This document shows positions 1-5,575 of a stretch of DNA of 10,118 nt, piece by piece. This stretch comes from an uncultured Phenylobacterium sp. (GTDB lineage: Bacteria; Pseudomonadota; Alphaproteobacteria; Caulobacterales; Caulobacteraceae). The notes beneath the pieces are model-generated. The model was not told the origin of the DNA and made no database searches. It worked only from the letters and a program-made list of their open reading frames with translations. The translations under genes were made by a program, and so were the position numbers. Where the stretch lies: assembly GCA_945952175.1 (NCBI GenBank), contig CAMFHW010000109.1:1-10118 (forward strand). The letters run 5' to 3'. Each line of letters begins with the position of its first letter. Positions within the stretch are counted from its first letter, which is position 1.

Positions 1-60
1 AGCCCCCTCCGTCTCGTGGCTCCGCCACGATCCACCTCCCCCAACGGGGGAGGAACTGAG
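1..60. repeat. Palindromic C/G-rich intergenic repeat, left copy
   Basis: Two adjacent perfect hairpins are visible. CGTGGC (15-20) and GCCACG (24-29) flank a TCC loop. CCTCCCCC (35-42) and GGGGGAGG (46-53) flank an AAC loop. The same building blocks, a GGC-TCC-GCC mini-hairpin and a C-run/G-run stem, recur in the larger repeat at 1059-1172, so both probably belong to one dispersed family. Repeats of this look are familiar between genes of Caulobacter relatives, which is recall rather than a search. The left end may continue beyond the window. It could act as a terminator for an upstream gene, although no T-run follows. Confidence 0.6.
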
Positions 61-114
61 GTGGCGCGCCGCCGCAACCTCTGCCTATGCTCCGCCCCAT
101 TCATTCAAGCGATT

Positions 115-120
115 GGGAGA
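115..120 (+). promoter_or_regulatory. Ribosome binding site of the aldo/keto reductase gene
   Basis: GGGAGA lies six bases before the ATG at 127. It decides the start in favour of 127 over in-frame upstream codons, which would extend the protein backward through the repeat at 1-60. Confidence 0.7.
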
Positions 121-126
121 CGGCAT

Positions 127-1047
127 ATGGAACTGCGCAGATTGGGCGCGAGCGGCCTGAAGGTCAGCGCCATCGGGTTGGGCTGCAACAATTTCGGGAT
201 GCGGATCGACGAGGCCCAGACCCAGACGGTGGTCGACGCGGCGCTCGACCACGGGATCACCTTCTTCGACACCGCCGACGTCTATGGCGGGACCCAGTCG
301 GAGGTCTTCCTGGGCAAGGCCCTGAAGGGCAAGCGCGACAAGGCGATCGTCGCCACCAAGTTCGCCATGGGCGAGGGCGCGGGCGGCTCGCGCCGCTATA
401 TCGTCAACGCCGTCGAGGCCAGCCTGAAGCGGCTGGATACCGACCGCATCGACCTCTACCAGATGCACCGGCCGGACCCCGAGGTCCCGATCGACGAGAC
501 CCTGCGCGCGCTCGACGACCTCGTGCGCGACGGCAAGGTGCTCTATCTGGGCAATTCCAACTATGCCGGCTGGCAGATCGCCGACGCCGACTGGGTGTCG
601 AAGACTGAGGGCCTGGAACGGTTCGTGTCGGCCCAGAACAATTTCAGCCTGCTGGAGCGCAACGTCGAGCGCGAGGTGCTGCCGGCCTGCGAGCGGTTCG
701 GCCTGGGCTTCCTGCCCTTCTTCCCGCTGGCCTCGGGCCTTCTGACCGGCAAGTACGCGCGCGGCGAGGCGCCTCCCGAGGGCACCCGCATGGCCGCCTG
801 GGGCGCGCGGGCGCAGCAGGCGATGTCGGACAAGAACTTCGACAAGGTCGAGAAGCTGGAGGCCTGGGCGACCGACCACGGCCACACCCTCCTGGAGCTG
901 GCCTTCGCCTGGATCCTGGCCCACCCGGTGGTGAGCTCGGTGATCGCCGGCGCCACCAAGGTCGAGCAGATCGCCGCCAACGCCAAGGGCGCCGACTGGA
1001 AGCTCACCGCCGACGAGGTGGCCGAGGTGACCAAGCTGGTGAGCTAG
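127..1047 (+). CDS. Aldo/keto reductase family oxidoreductase
   Basis: A 306-residue cytoplasmic protein of the aldo/keto reductase superfamily, predicted to use NADPH to reduce aldehydes or ketones (TIM-barrel fold). The classical tetrad is readable: Asp48 and Tyr53 in DTADVYGG, Lys78 in ATKF and His114 in YQMHRPD. Further family marks are LGASGLKVSAIGLG at the N-terminus, the strand motif GKVLYLGNSN (136-145), PLASGLLTGKY (200-210) and the cofactor-phosphate loop IAGATKVEQI (273-282). Length is normal for the bacterial YghZ/Tas/YajO-like branch. The start at 127 is chosen because GGGAGA precedes it and the family N-terminus begins there. A longer reading from 16 would translate the intergenic repeat. 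The gene is isolated on its strand and converges on the RidA-like gene. The natural substrate cannot be told from sequence. Confidence 0.93.
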   Translation: MELRRLGASGLKVSAIGLGCNNFGMRIDEAQTQTVVDAALDHGITFFDTADVYGGTQSEVFLGKALKGKRDKAIVATKFAMGEGAGGSRRYIVNAVEASLKRLDTDRIDLYQMHRPDPEVPIDETLRALDDLVRDGKVLYLGNSNYAGWQIADADWVSKTEGLERFVSAQNNFSLLERNVEREVLPACERFGLGFLPFFPLASGLLTGKYARGEAPPEGTRMAAWGARAQQAMSDKNFDKVEKLEAWATDHGHTLLELAFAWILAHPVVSSVIAGATKVEQIAANAKGADWKLTADEVAEVTKLVS

Positions 1048-1058
1048 GGCGGGGATCG

Positions 1059-1172
1059 CCCCCTCACCTTACCTCTCCCCCTCGCGGGGGAGAGGAAGCG
1101 GCTCCGCCGCTTCGGCGAGGCCGAGCTTGGCATTCCTCTCCCCCGCGAAGGGGAGAGGGTAGTGTGAGGGGG
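1059..1172. repeat. Large symmetrical intergenic repeat between convergent genes, possible bidirectional terminator
   Basis: Outer arms CCCCCTCAC (1059-1067) and GTGAGGGGG (1164-1172) are perfect complements. Inside are three further hairpins. CCTCTCCCCC/GGGGGAGAGG (1072-1081, 1086-1095) has a TCGC loop. AAGCGGC/GCCGCTT (1096-1102, 1106-1112) has a TCC loop. CCTCTCCCC/GGGGAGAGG (1135-1143, 1150-1158) has a six-base loop. The whole looks like a cruciform element of the family that also supplies positions 1-60. It fills the space between the convergent reductase and RidA-like genes, where a bidirectional transcription stop would be useful. No T-run is present, so a termination role is inference. 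Confidence 0.75.
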
Positions 1173-1176
1173 AGCC

Positions 1177-1653
1177 CTACGGCTTCTTCACCGCCTGGAC
1201 CTCGATCTCCACCAGCAGCTGCGGGGCTACGAGCGCCGCCACCTGGCTGGTGATGCGGGCGGGCTTGTTCGGCTGTTCGGCCGTGCCGAAGAACATCTTG
1301 TAGCCCTCCATCATGCCGGCGAAGTCCATCTTGCCCTCCTTCGCCGGGTCGCCGACCAGCAGGACGCGCATCATCACCACGTCGCCCATGGTCAGGCCCT
1401 CGGCCTTCAGGATGTCCTGGATCTGCGTGAGCACGCTGATCGTCTGGGCCTTGGTGTCGCCGAACACCGGCGGCGGCCCGGCGCTGGACGGCTGCGGCGT
1501 GATCCCGCTGACATAGACGGTGGTGTAGCCCGGGGGCACGACGACCGCCTTGGCGATGGGCGCGGTGGGCGCCCCCACATGCTTGACCTGGGCGGCCGCG
1601 GGCGCGGCGACGGCGAGGGCGAAAAGGGCGGCCAGGATCGGCAGTCGGCGCAT
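1177..1653 (-). CDS. RidA (YjgF/YER057c/UK114) family protein with signal peptide
   Basis: A 158-residue protein. Residues 1-21 form a typical Sec signal peptide: MRR, a hydrophobic run LPILAALFALAVA, then an APAAAQ cleavage region with a likely cut after AAA or AAAQ. The mature part has the RidA (chorismate-mutase-like) fold signature: a PGYTTVYVSG strand (41-50), QIQDILKAEGLTMGDVVMM (78-96), and the C-terminal PARITSQVAAL with Arg133, followed by LVEIEVQAV with Glu149. These correspond to the Arg and Glu that bind substrate carboxylate and water in enamine/imine deaminases. Canonical RidA is about 128 residues and cytosolic, so export to the periplasm is the oddity. The activity may be conserved on another substrate, or the fold may serve as a binder. 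GGGAGA (1659-1664) sits five bases before the start, supporting the ATG at 1651-1653. Monocistronic and convergent with the reductase. Confidence 0.88.
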   Translation of the reverse strand: MRRLPILAALFALAVAAPAAAQVKHVGAPTAPIAKAVVVPPGYTTVYVSGITPQPSSAGPPPVFGDTKAQTISVLTQIQDILKAEGLTMGDVVMMRVLLVGDPAKEGKMDFAGMMEGYKMFFGTAEQPNKPARITSQVAALVAPQLLVEIEVQAVKKP

Positions 1654-1658
1654 GGAGG

Positions 1659-1664
1659 TCTCCC
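1659..1664 (-). promoter_or_regulatory. Ribosome binding site of the RidA-like gene
   Basis: Read on the minus strand this is GGGAGA, five bases before the ATG. The same hexamer serves the aldo/keto reductase, so it supports this start codon and the signal peptide it creates. Confidence 0.6.
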
Positions 1665-1761
1665 AGGAGGCTGCCGCGCGCGGGTTGCGCCGGCCGGGCT
1701 CTACAATCGGTCAAGGTGAAGGCGGGTCAAGCCGGGCGCCATGAGCCCCGCGATCGACGCC

Positions 1762-1785
1762 GCGCGGCAAGGCCGCCTGCCGCGC
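1762..1785. repeat. Perfect 8-bp inverted repeat
   Basis: GCGCGGCA (1762-1769) and TGCCGCGC (1778-1785) are exact complements around an eight-base spacer. It lies 109 bases upstream of the RidA-like start, in the GC-rich part of the intergenic region. No T-run follows on either strand. Its role is unknown; chance is possible in such GC-rich sequence. Confidence 0.4.
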
Positions 1786-1884
1786 AAGGCGGCGCCGGGC
1801 GCCTGGAAACAGCGCGTTTGGCCACGAAACGGGCAGGTCTCGCCTAAATACTTCGCAAATATTCGTCGATCACGTTCAGTTTTC

Positions 1885-1901
1885 GACTCCTCATGGGAGT
1901 C
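1885..1901. promoter_or_regulatory. Perfect 6-bp palindrome, possible operator or small terminator
   Basis: GACTCC (1885-1890) and GGAGTC (1896-1901) flank TCATG. On the plus strand the stem is followed by ATTTGTTTT, so it could form a weak terminator, but no plus-strand gene lies directly upstream. A dimeric-repressor operator is the other reading. Confidence 0.35.
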
Positions 1902-1950
1902 ATTTGTTTTCCAAATATTGGCCTTCTCGGCGCCGTGCGCACAAAAAGTG

Positions 1951-1997
1951 GGCGCGATTGATCCATATTCGACCCGCCGGCCGCGCCATCGGATTTC
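1951..1997 (+). repeat. Left arm of a diverged inverted pair
   Basis: This arm contains GCGATTGATCCATATTCG (1954-1971), then 20 bases, then GATTTC (1992-1997). The minus strand of 2245-2289 has the same order with two differences in the 18-base block and a 19-base spacer. The arms face inward across about 250 bases, like ends of a small non-coding mobile element or paired regulatory boxes. Confidence 0.5.
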
Positions 1998-2011
1998 AAT
2001 TCCTTACGATG

Positions 2012-2037
2012 TTGACACATGAAGGATTCGCCGAAAC
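2012..2037 (+). promoter_or_regulatory. Candidate vegetative promoter for the TonB receptor
   Basis: TTGACAC (2012-2018) is separated by 11 bases from GCCGAAAC (2030-2037). The known Caulobacter sigma-73 pattern is TTGACGS, 10-14 bases, then GCTANAWC, so the match is good in the -35 and partial in the -10. If used, the transcript would carry a leader of about 340 bases before the receptor start. Inference from motif only. Confidence 0.3.
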
Positions 2038-2133
2038 GTTCTTACTTGCATCATACGACGATTTCACAAATCGCCGCGCGATGCGCTGTGTCCAATCAAG
2101 ACAAATATTCTCAAGTGGGGAAGCGAACGGGCC

Positions 2134-2167
2134 GGGCTCTCACAATAGTTGAGAGAGCGCTCAAGTA
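2134..2167. promoter_or_regulatory. Overlapping palindromes, possible operator cluster
   Basis: CTCTCA (2137-2142) and TGAGAG (2150-2155) are perfect complements seven bases apart. Overlapping them, TTGAG (2149-2153) pairs with CTCAA (2160-2164) across six bases, and GAGCGCTC (2154-2161) is itself self-complementary. Stacked half-sites of this kind suit a dimeric repressor acting on the downstream receptor gene. No regulator gene is adjacent, so the partner is unknown. Confidence 0.35.
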
Positions 2168-2180
2168 TGCGAGTCCGGAT

Positions 2181-2205
2181 TTGGACGATCGACACTCAAT
2201 ATAGA
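2181..2205 (+). promoter_or_regulatory. Alternative weak promoter candidate
   Basis: TTGGAC (2181-2186) and TATAGA (2200-2205) are 13 bases apart, which is short for a standard promoter. It is noted because TATA-like sequence is rare in this genome and it lies just downstream of the palindrome cluster, where a bound repressor could interfere. Confidence 0.2.
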
Positions 2206-2211
2206 GAACGA

Positions 2212-2226
2212 CGCGCCCCAGGCGCG
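2212..2226 (+). repeat. GC hairpin in the receptor leader
   Basis: CGCGCC (2212-2217) and GGCGCG (2221-2226) form a 6-bp stem with a CCA loop. A T-rich stretch, CTTCTTTCG, follows about a dozen bases later. It could contribute to leader RNA folding; no known riboswitch class was recognised. Confidence 0.3.
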
Positions 2227-2244
2227 CATATCGGCGCTTCTTTC

Positions 2245-2289
2245 GAAATCTATTCCCAAGCAACCGCGACGAATACGGATCGATCGCCC
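2245..2289 (-). repeat. Right arm of a diverged inverted pair
   Basis: Read on the minus strand this gives GCGATCGATCCGTATTCG, 19 bases, then GATTTC. It matches the plus-strand arm at 1951-1997 in 16 of 18 positions of the first block and all of the second. It ends about 100 bases before the receptor start. Confidence 0.5.
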
Positions 2290-2351
2290 TCGCAGGCGAC
2301 GACCCGCGTCCAGAGATTTCCGCCCGCCTGACCCGGTCGGCGCGGACTTGT

Positions 2352-2380
2352 GCGGCCGGTCGGGCCGCTTTCGAGAGGGG
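2352..2380 (+). promoter_or_regulatory. Hairpin next to the ribosome binding site of the TonB receptor gene
   Basis: GAGAGGGG (2373-2380) lies eight bases before the ATG at 2389 and sets that start. Immediately upstream, GCGGCC (2352-2357) and GGCCGC (2363-2368) form a perfect 6-bp stem with a GGTCG loop. A stem this close to the ribosome binding site could influence translation, but no competing structure was established. Confidence 0.45.
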
Positions 2381-2388
2381 CAATAACA

Positions 2389-4881
2389 ATGAACACAAGA
2401 ACAAAACTGATCGCCGGCGTCTCCCTGGCCAGCCTGGTCAGCCTCGCGGCCCAGGCCGTGCAGGCCGCCGACGCGGCGGACGCCTCGTCCACGGTCGAGG
2501 AGGTGATCGTCACCGGCACCCGGCAGACGGGGCTGAAGGCGGTCGACAGTCCGGCGCCGATCCAGGTGGTCAATGTCGAGGCGCTGGCCTCGTCGGGTCA
2601 GACCGACCTGCGCCAGGGCCTCAGCAACGTGGTGCCGTCCTTCACCGCCCAGGCGTTCGGCGGCGACACGGCCAACCTGACGCTGTCGGCGCGCCTGCGG
2701 GGCCTCAGCCCCAACCACGCCCTGGTGCTGGTCAACGGCAAGCGCCGGCACGGCACGGCGAACCTGGCTGTCCTCGGCGGCCCGTTCCAGGGCGGCGCCT
2801 CGGCCGACCTGAACTTCATCCCGATGGCCTCGGTGGACCACATCGAAGTGCTGCTGGAAGGCGCCGCGGCCCAGTACGGCACCGACGCGATCGCCGGCGT
2901 CATCAACATCATCCAGCGCAAGCAGGATTCGGGCGGTTCGATCGTCGCCACGGGCGGCGAATATATCGACGGCGGCGGCAGGACCGGCGACCTGTCGGTC
3001 AACCTCGGCATCGCCCCGATCGAGAACGCCTATCTGAACCTGACGGCCGAGACCAAGTACCACGACTTCAGCTTCCGCGGGGACATCGACCCGCGCCTGC
3101 TGAACACGCCGTACAACGCCGCCTCCAGCTCGCACCTGGCCAACTATCCGGGCATCGCCACGGCGTCGGGCTATCCGTACCTGAACCGCATCGCAGGCGA
3201 CGCCGAGTATCGGCTGACCACCGTCTCGTACAACGCCGGCTACTCGATCTCCGACACCCTGGACGCCTACAGCTTCGGCACCTGGGGCTACAAGAAGGGC
3301 CAGGCCTACGAGAACTACCGGGTGCCGAACCTGATCGTCGGCAAGAACGGCGTGAACCCGCGGCCCCAGGGCTTCAGCCCGAAGGAATCGATCACCGAAT
3401 ACGACTACCAGGTGACCGGCGGCCTGAGCGGCAAGGTCGGCGACTGGAACTTCGACCTTGCGACCACCTATGGCCGCGACTCCGACTCGGTGAACACCCT
3501 CGATAGCCAGAACCGCTCGCTCTACATCGACACCTCGACGACGACCTCGAGCGGCTTCTCGCCCACCGACTTCCACGCCGGCGACTTCATCGGCAGCCAG
3601 TGGTCGACCACCCTCGACATCACGCACGACTTCGATGTCGGCATGGCCTCGCCGCTCACCTTCGCGGCCGGCGTCGAGTACCGGAAGGACACGTTCGAGA
3701 TCAAGGCGGGCGACCCGGCCTCGCGCTACAAGGAAGGCAGCCAGTCCTATCCCGGCTTCTCGCTGACCGACGCCGGCAGCCATGAGCGCAACAACAAGGC
3801 CATCTATATCGACCTGGCGGTGAAGCCGATCGAGGCTCTGCAGGTCGACGGCGCGGTGCGCTACGAGAAGTTCAGCGACTTCGGCGACACCACGGTGGCC
3901 AAGCTGACCGGCCGCTACGACTTCTCGCCGGCCTTCGCGGTCCGGGGCACGATCTCCAGCGGCTTCCGCGCGCCGACCCTGGCGGAAGAGTTCTACTCGG
4001 CCACCAATGTCTCGCCGACCTCGGCCTTCGTGCAGCTGCCGCCCAACTCGGCGGCCGCCAAGCTGGTGGGCGTCAACGGCCTGAAGCCCGAGAAGTCCGA
4101 CAACTATTCGATCGGCTTCGTCGCCCACCCGATGGGCGGCCTCACCGCGACCCTCGACATCTACGAGATCAAGATCGAGGACCGCATCGTCGGCTCCGGC
4201 TCGCTGTTCGGCACGGGCGGGGCGATCAACTCGCCGGCGGTCCTGGCCGCGATCATCGCCAACGGCAACGTGCTCGATCCCACCGTCACCCAGACCGGGA
4301 TCAACATCTTCACCAACGGCCTGAACACCCGCACCAAGGGCGCCGACTTCGTCGTCACCTACAGCACCGACTATGGCGCCTGGGGCCATGTCGACTGGTC
4401 GGCCACGGCCAACTACACCGACACCAAGGTCACCAAGATCGCGCCGCCGCCAGCCGCCCTGGCCGCCGGAATCTCGCTGTTCGACAAGACGGCGATCTCC
4501 AACCTGGAGGACACCGCGCCCAAGTACCGGATCACGGCCGGCGCGGTGTGGATCTGGGAAAAGCTCAGCGTGAACCTGAAGGAGTCGTTCTACGGCGAAT
4601 CCTCGCGCTGGGATTCGCGGACCGGCGCGGTCTATTACAAGACCACGATCAAGCCGACGGCGATCACCGACTTGGACGTCAGCTACAAGGTCCTCGACTC
4701 GGTGAAGGTGACGGTGGGCGCGACCAATCTGTTCAACAAATACCCGAGCAAGATCAACGCGGCGCTGCGCCAGGACTACCTCCAGGCCAACAGCAACGCC
4801 TACGTCACCCAGTACCCCACCTTCTCGCCGTTCGGCATCAACGGCGGCTACTACTACGGCAAGATCGCCTGGACCTTCTGA
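2389..4881 (+). CDS. TonB-dependent outer-membrane receptor
   Basis: An 830-residue outer-membrane transporter that imports a scarce nutrient using energy from TonB-ExbBD. Residues 1-26 are a signal peptide (MNTRTK, hydrophobic core, AQAVQA then ADAADA). A TonB-box-like EEVIVTG follows at 37-43. The plug domain covers about 50-180, with ARLRGLSPNHALVLVNGKRR (101-120), an ADLNFIP element (139-145) and VLLEGAAAQYGTDAIAGVINI (154-174). The 22-strand barrel fills the rest, with RYEKFSDFGD (491-500), SGFRAPTLAEEF (524-535) and a C-terminal IAWTF ending in Phe, the usual assembly signal. ATG 2389 is chosen because it starts the signal peptide and is preceded by GAGAGGGG. No sigma/anti-sigma extension is present, so signalling by surface contact is unlikely. 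The substrate is unknown: no siderophore, heme, B12 or sugar-use gene is adjacent. The long AT-rich upstream region suggests tight regulation. Confidence 0.93.
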   Translation: MNTRTKLIAGVSLASLVSLAAQAVQAADAADASSTVEEVIVTGTRQTGLKAVDSPAPIQVVNVEALASSGQTDLRQGLSNVVPSFTAQAFGGDTANLTLSARLRGLSPNHALVLVNGKRRHGTANLAVLGGPFQGGASADLNFIPMASVDHIEVLLEGAAAQYGTDAIAGVINIIQRKQDSGGSIVATGGEYIDGGGRTGDLSVNLGIAPIENAYLNLTAETKYHDFSFRGDIDPRLLNTPYNAASSSHLANYPGIATASGYPYLNRIAGDAEYRLTTVSYNAGYSISDTLDAYSFGTWGYKKGQAYENYRVPNLIVGKNGVNPRPQGFSPKESITEYDYQVTGGLSGKVGDWNFDLATTYGRDSDSVNTLDSQNRSLYIDTSTTTSSGFSPTDFHAGDFIGSQWSTTLDITHDFDVGMASPLTFAAGVEYRKDTFEIKAGDPASRYKEGSQSYPGFSLTDAGSHERNNKAIYIDLAVKPIEALQVDGAVRYEKFSDFGDTTVAKLTGRYDFSPAFAVRGTISSGFRAPTLAEEFYSATNVSPTSAFVQLPPNSAAAKLVGVNGLKPEKSDNYSIGFVAHPMGGLTATLDIYEIKIEDRIVGSGSLFGTGGAINSPAVLAAIIANGNVLDPTVTQTGINIFTNGLNTRTKGADFVVTYSTDYGAWGHVDWSATANYTDTKVTKIAPPPAALAAGISLFDKTAISNLEDTAPKYRITAGAVWIWEKLSVNLKESFYGESSRWDSRTGAVYYKTTIKPTAITDLDVSYKVLDSVKVTVGATNLFNKYPSKINAALRQDYLQANSNAYVTQYPTFSPFGINGGYYYGKIAWTF

Positions 4882-4907
4882 TCCGGCGAACATGGCCCGA
4901 GGAGACC

Positions 4908-4933
4908 GGAGCCGGGCGTCGCCGCCCGGCTCC
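4908..4933. terminator. Strong bidirectional terminator hairpin
   Basis: GGAGCCGGGCG (4908-4918) and CGCCCGGCTCC (4923-4933) form a perfect 11-bp stem with a TCGC loop. It starts 27 bases after the receptor stop and ends two bases before the stop codon of the convergent acetyltransferase. CTTCATTT follows on the plus strand, a modest T tract; the minus-strand side has a weaker TCTCCT. Confidence 0.75.
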
Positions 4934-4935
4934 CT

Positions 4936-5472
4936 TCATTTGGCGATGGATTTGCCCATCCGCTTCAGCGGCACCCGCACGCCGTTGAAGGCCACGCCGT
5001 CGAAGGGCTCGATCACCGCGTAGCCGCAGGCGCGGTAAAGCGGCTCGCCGGCCAGGGTCGCGGCCATCTCGCAGCGGCTGAAGCCTTCGGCCGCGGCAGC
5101 CGTTTCGCAGGCCGCGATGATCGCGCGTCCCACGCCCCGGCGGGCGAAGTCGGGGCTGGTGTACATGGCCCGCACCCGCGCCGCCTCCGTCGCGGGGTCG
5201 AGCAGGGCGGCGTCGCGGCCCGCCGAATGGTCGCCGCCGAACAGGGTCGCGCGCCGGCTCCAGCCGCCGCAGCCGGCGAGCGCGCCGTCCTCCTCGACCA
5301 CGAAATAGGTCCGGTCGGCCACGAGCTGGGTGTCGAGCCCCATGATGTCCCGCGAGGCCTCGACCTGCTCCGGCGTCAGGAAATCCGTCTGCAGCTCGTC
5401 GATCGACCGCGCCATCAGGGCGCGCAGGGCGGGCAGGTCGGCCTCGGTGGCCAGGCGGATCGAGAGCGTCAT
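4936..5472 (-). CDS. GNAT family N-acetyltransferase
   Basis: A 178-residue protein of the GCN5-related acetyltransferase fold, predicted to move an acetyl group from acetyl-CoA to an amine. The N-terminal strand IRLATEADLPALRALM (5-20) is typical. Strand/turn TYFVVEEDGALAGCGGW (55-71) is followed by MYTSPDFARRGVGRAII (103-119), which contains the acetyl-CoA pyrophosphate loop Arg112-Gly113-Val114-Gly115-Arg116 (pattern R/Q-x-x-G-x-G/A). The last part, EPLYRACGYAVIEPF (143-157), is the usual GNAT C-terminal motif. The start at 5470-5472 is chosen because the family fold begins there; a longer in-frame reading would overlap the divergent serine dehydratase gene. No strong ribosome binding site is visible. 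It is convergent with the TonB receptor and divergent from the dehydratase. The acceptor substrate cannot be inferred. Confidence 0.88.
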   Translation of the reverse strand: MTLSIRLATEADLPALRALMARSIDELQTDFLTPEQVEASRDIMGLDTQLVADRTYFVVEEDGALAGCGGWSRRATLFGGDHSAGRDAALLDPATEAARVRAMYTSPDFARRGVGRAIIAACETAAAAEGFSRCEMAATLAGEPLYRACGYAVIEPFDGVAFNGVRVPLKRMGKSIAK

Positions 5473-5575
5473 GCCCCAGGTCTGCCGCCCCGCTGACCCC
5501 GAGGCAAGACCGCCCGCGCTGACGCGGGGTCCGACGAAACAGCTTGGCGGCTTGGCGCGGCGCGCGCGATAGCCT
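5473..5575. promoter_or_regulatory. Divergent promoter region between acetyltransferase and serine dehydratase genes
   Basis: Only 103 bases separate the two start codons, so both promoters must lie here or inside a coding end. Two copies of CTTGGCG (5543-5549, 5551-5557) and a GATAGCC (5568-5574) just before the dehydratase start may be part of its promoter, with transcription beginning close to the start codon. No convincing ribosome binding site is seen on either side, which would fit leaderless or short-leader transcripts, known to be frequent in Caulobacter. Confidence 0.35.

Larger units (their letters stand above)
1654..2388. other. Gene-poor intergenic region with an AT-rich core (about 1810-2290)
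   Basis: About 735 bases separate the RidA-like start from the TonB receptor start. The flanks are GC-rich, but roughly 1810-2290 is much richer in A and T, with stretches such as AAATACTTCG, TTTGTTTTCC and ACAAATATTC. No open frame inside has the G/C-ending codon pattern of the surrounding genes or a recognisable domain. It holds several short palindromes, an inverted pair of arms (1951-1997 and 2245-2289), three copies of CAAATATT (1856, 1912, 2102) and a possible promoter at 2012-2037. It most likely contains the receptor promoter, operators and a long leader. A decayed insertion is the alternative. Confidence 0.7.

Noticed and set aside
85..924. 279-codon minus-strand frame opposite the aldo/keto reductase
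   Set aside because: The plus strand has the full catalytic tetrad; the antisense translation is low complexity.
1059..1172. CRISPR-like array because of repeated C/G-rich blocks
   Set aside because: There are no regular direct repeats with unique spacers; the structure is palindromic.
1702..1730. Promoter for the RidA-like gene: TTGACC and ATTGTA on the minus strand, 17 bases apart
   Set aside because: The -35 is good, but the -10 matches neither TATAAT nor the Caulobacter pattern, so it was not listed as a feature.
2019..2204. 61-codon plus-strand frame in the AT-rich intergenic region
   Set aside because: No ribosome binding site, no codon bias like the neighbours, and no recognisable domain; it also overlaps other equally poor frames.
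1654..2388. Cobalamin or other known riboswitch in front of the TonB receptor
   Set aside because: I looked for conserved boxes such as the B12 box and found none; the leader structure remains unassigned.
2111..2404. 97-codon minus-strand frame upstream of the receptor
   Set aside because: Codon use is unlike real genes here. It shares the residues AIDPYS with a plus-strand frame near 1953, but this follows from the inverted DNA arms rather than from protein conservation.
2161..4893. Very long open frame (910 codons) on the minus strand opposite the TonB receptor
   Set aside because: It is the mirror of a gene with G/C-ending codons, which suppresses stops on the other strand. Its translation is a low-complexity mix of Arg, Gly, Val and Asp with no domain, while the plus strand has a complete receptor.
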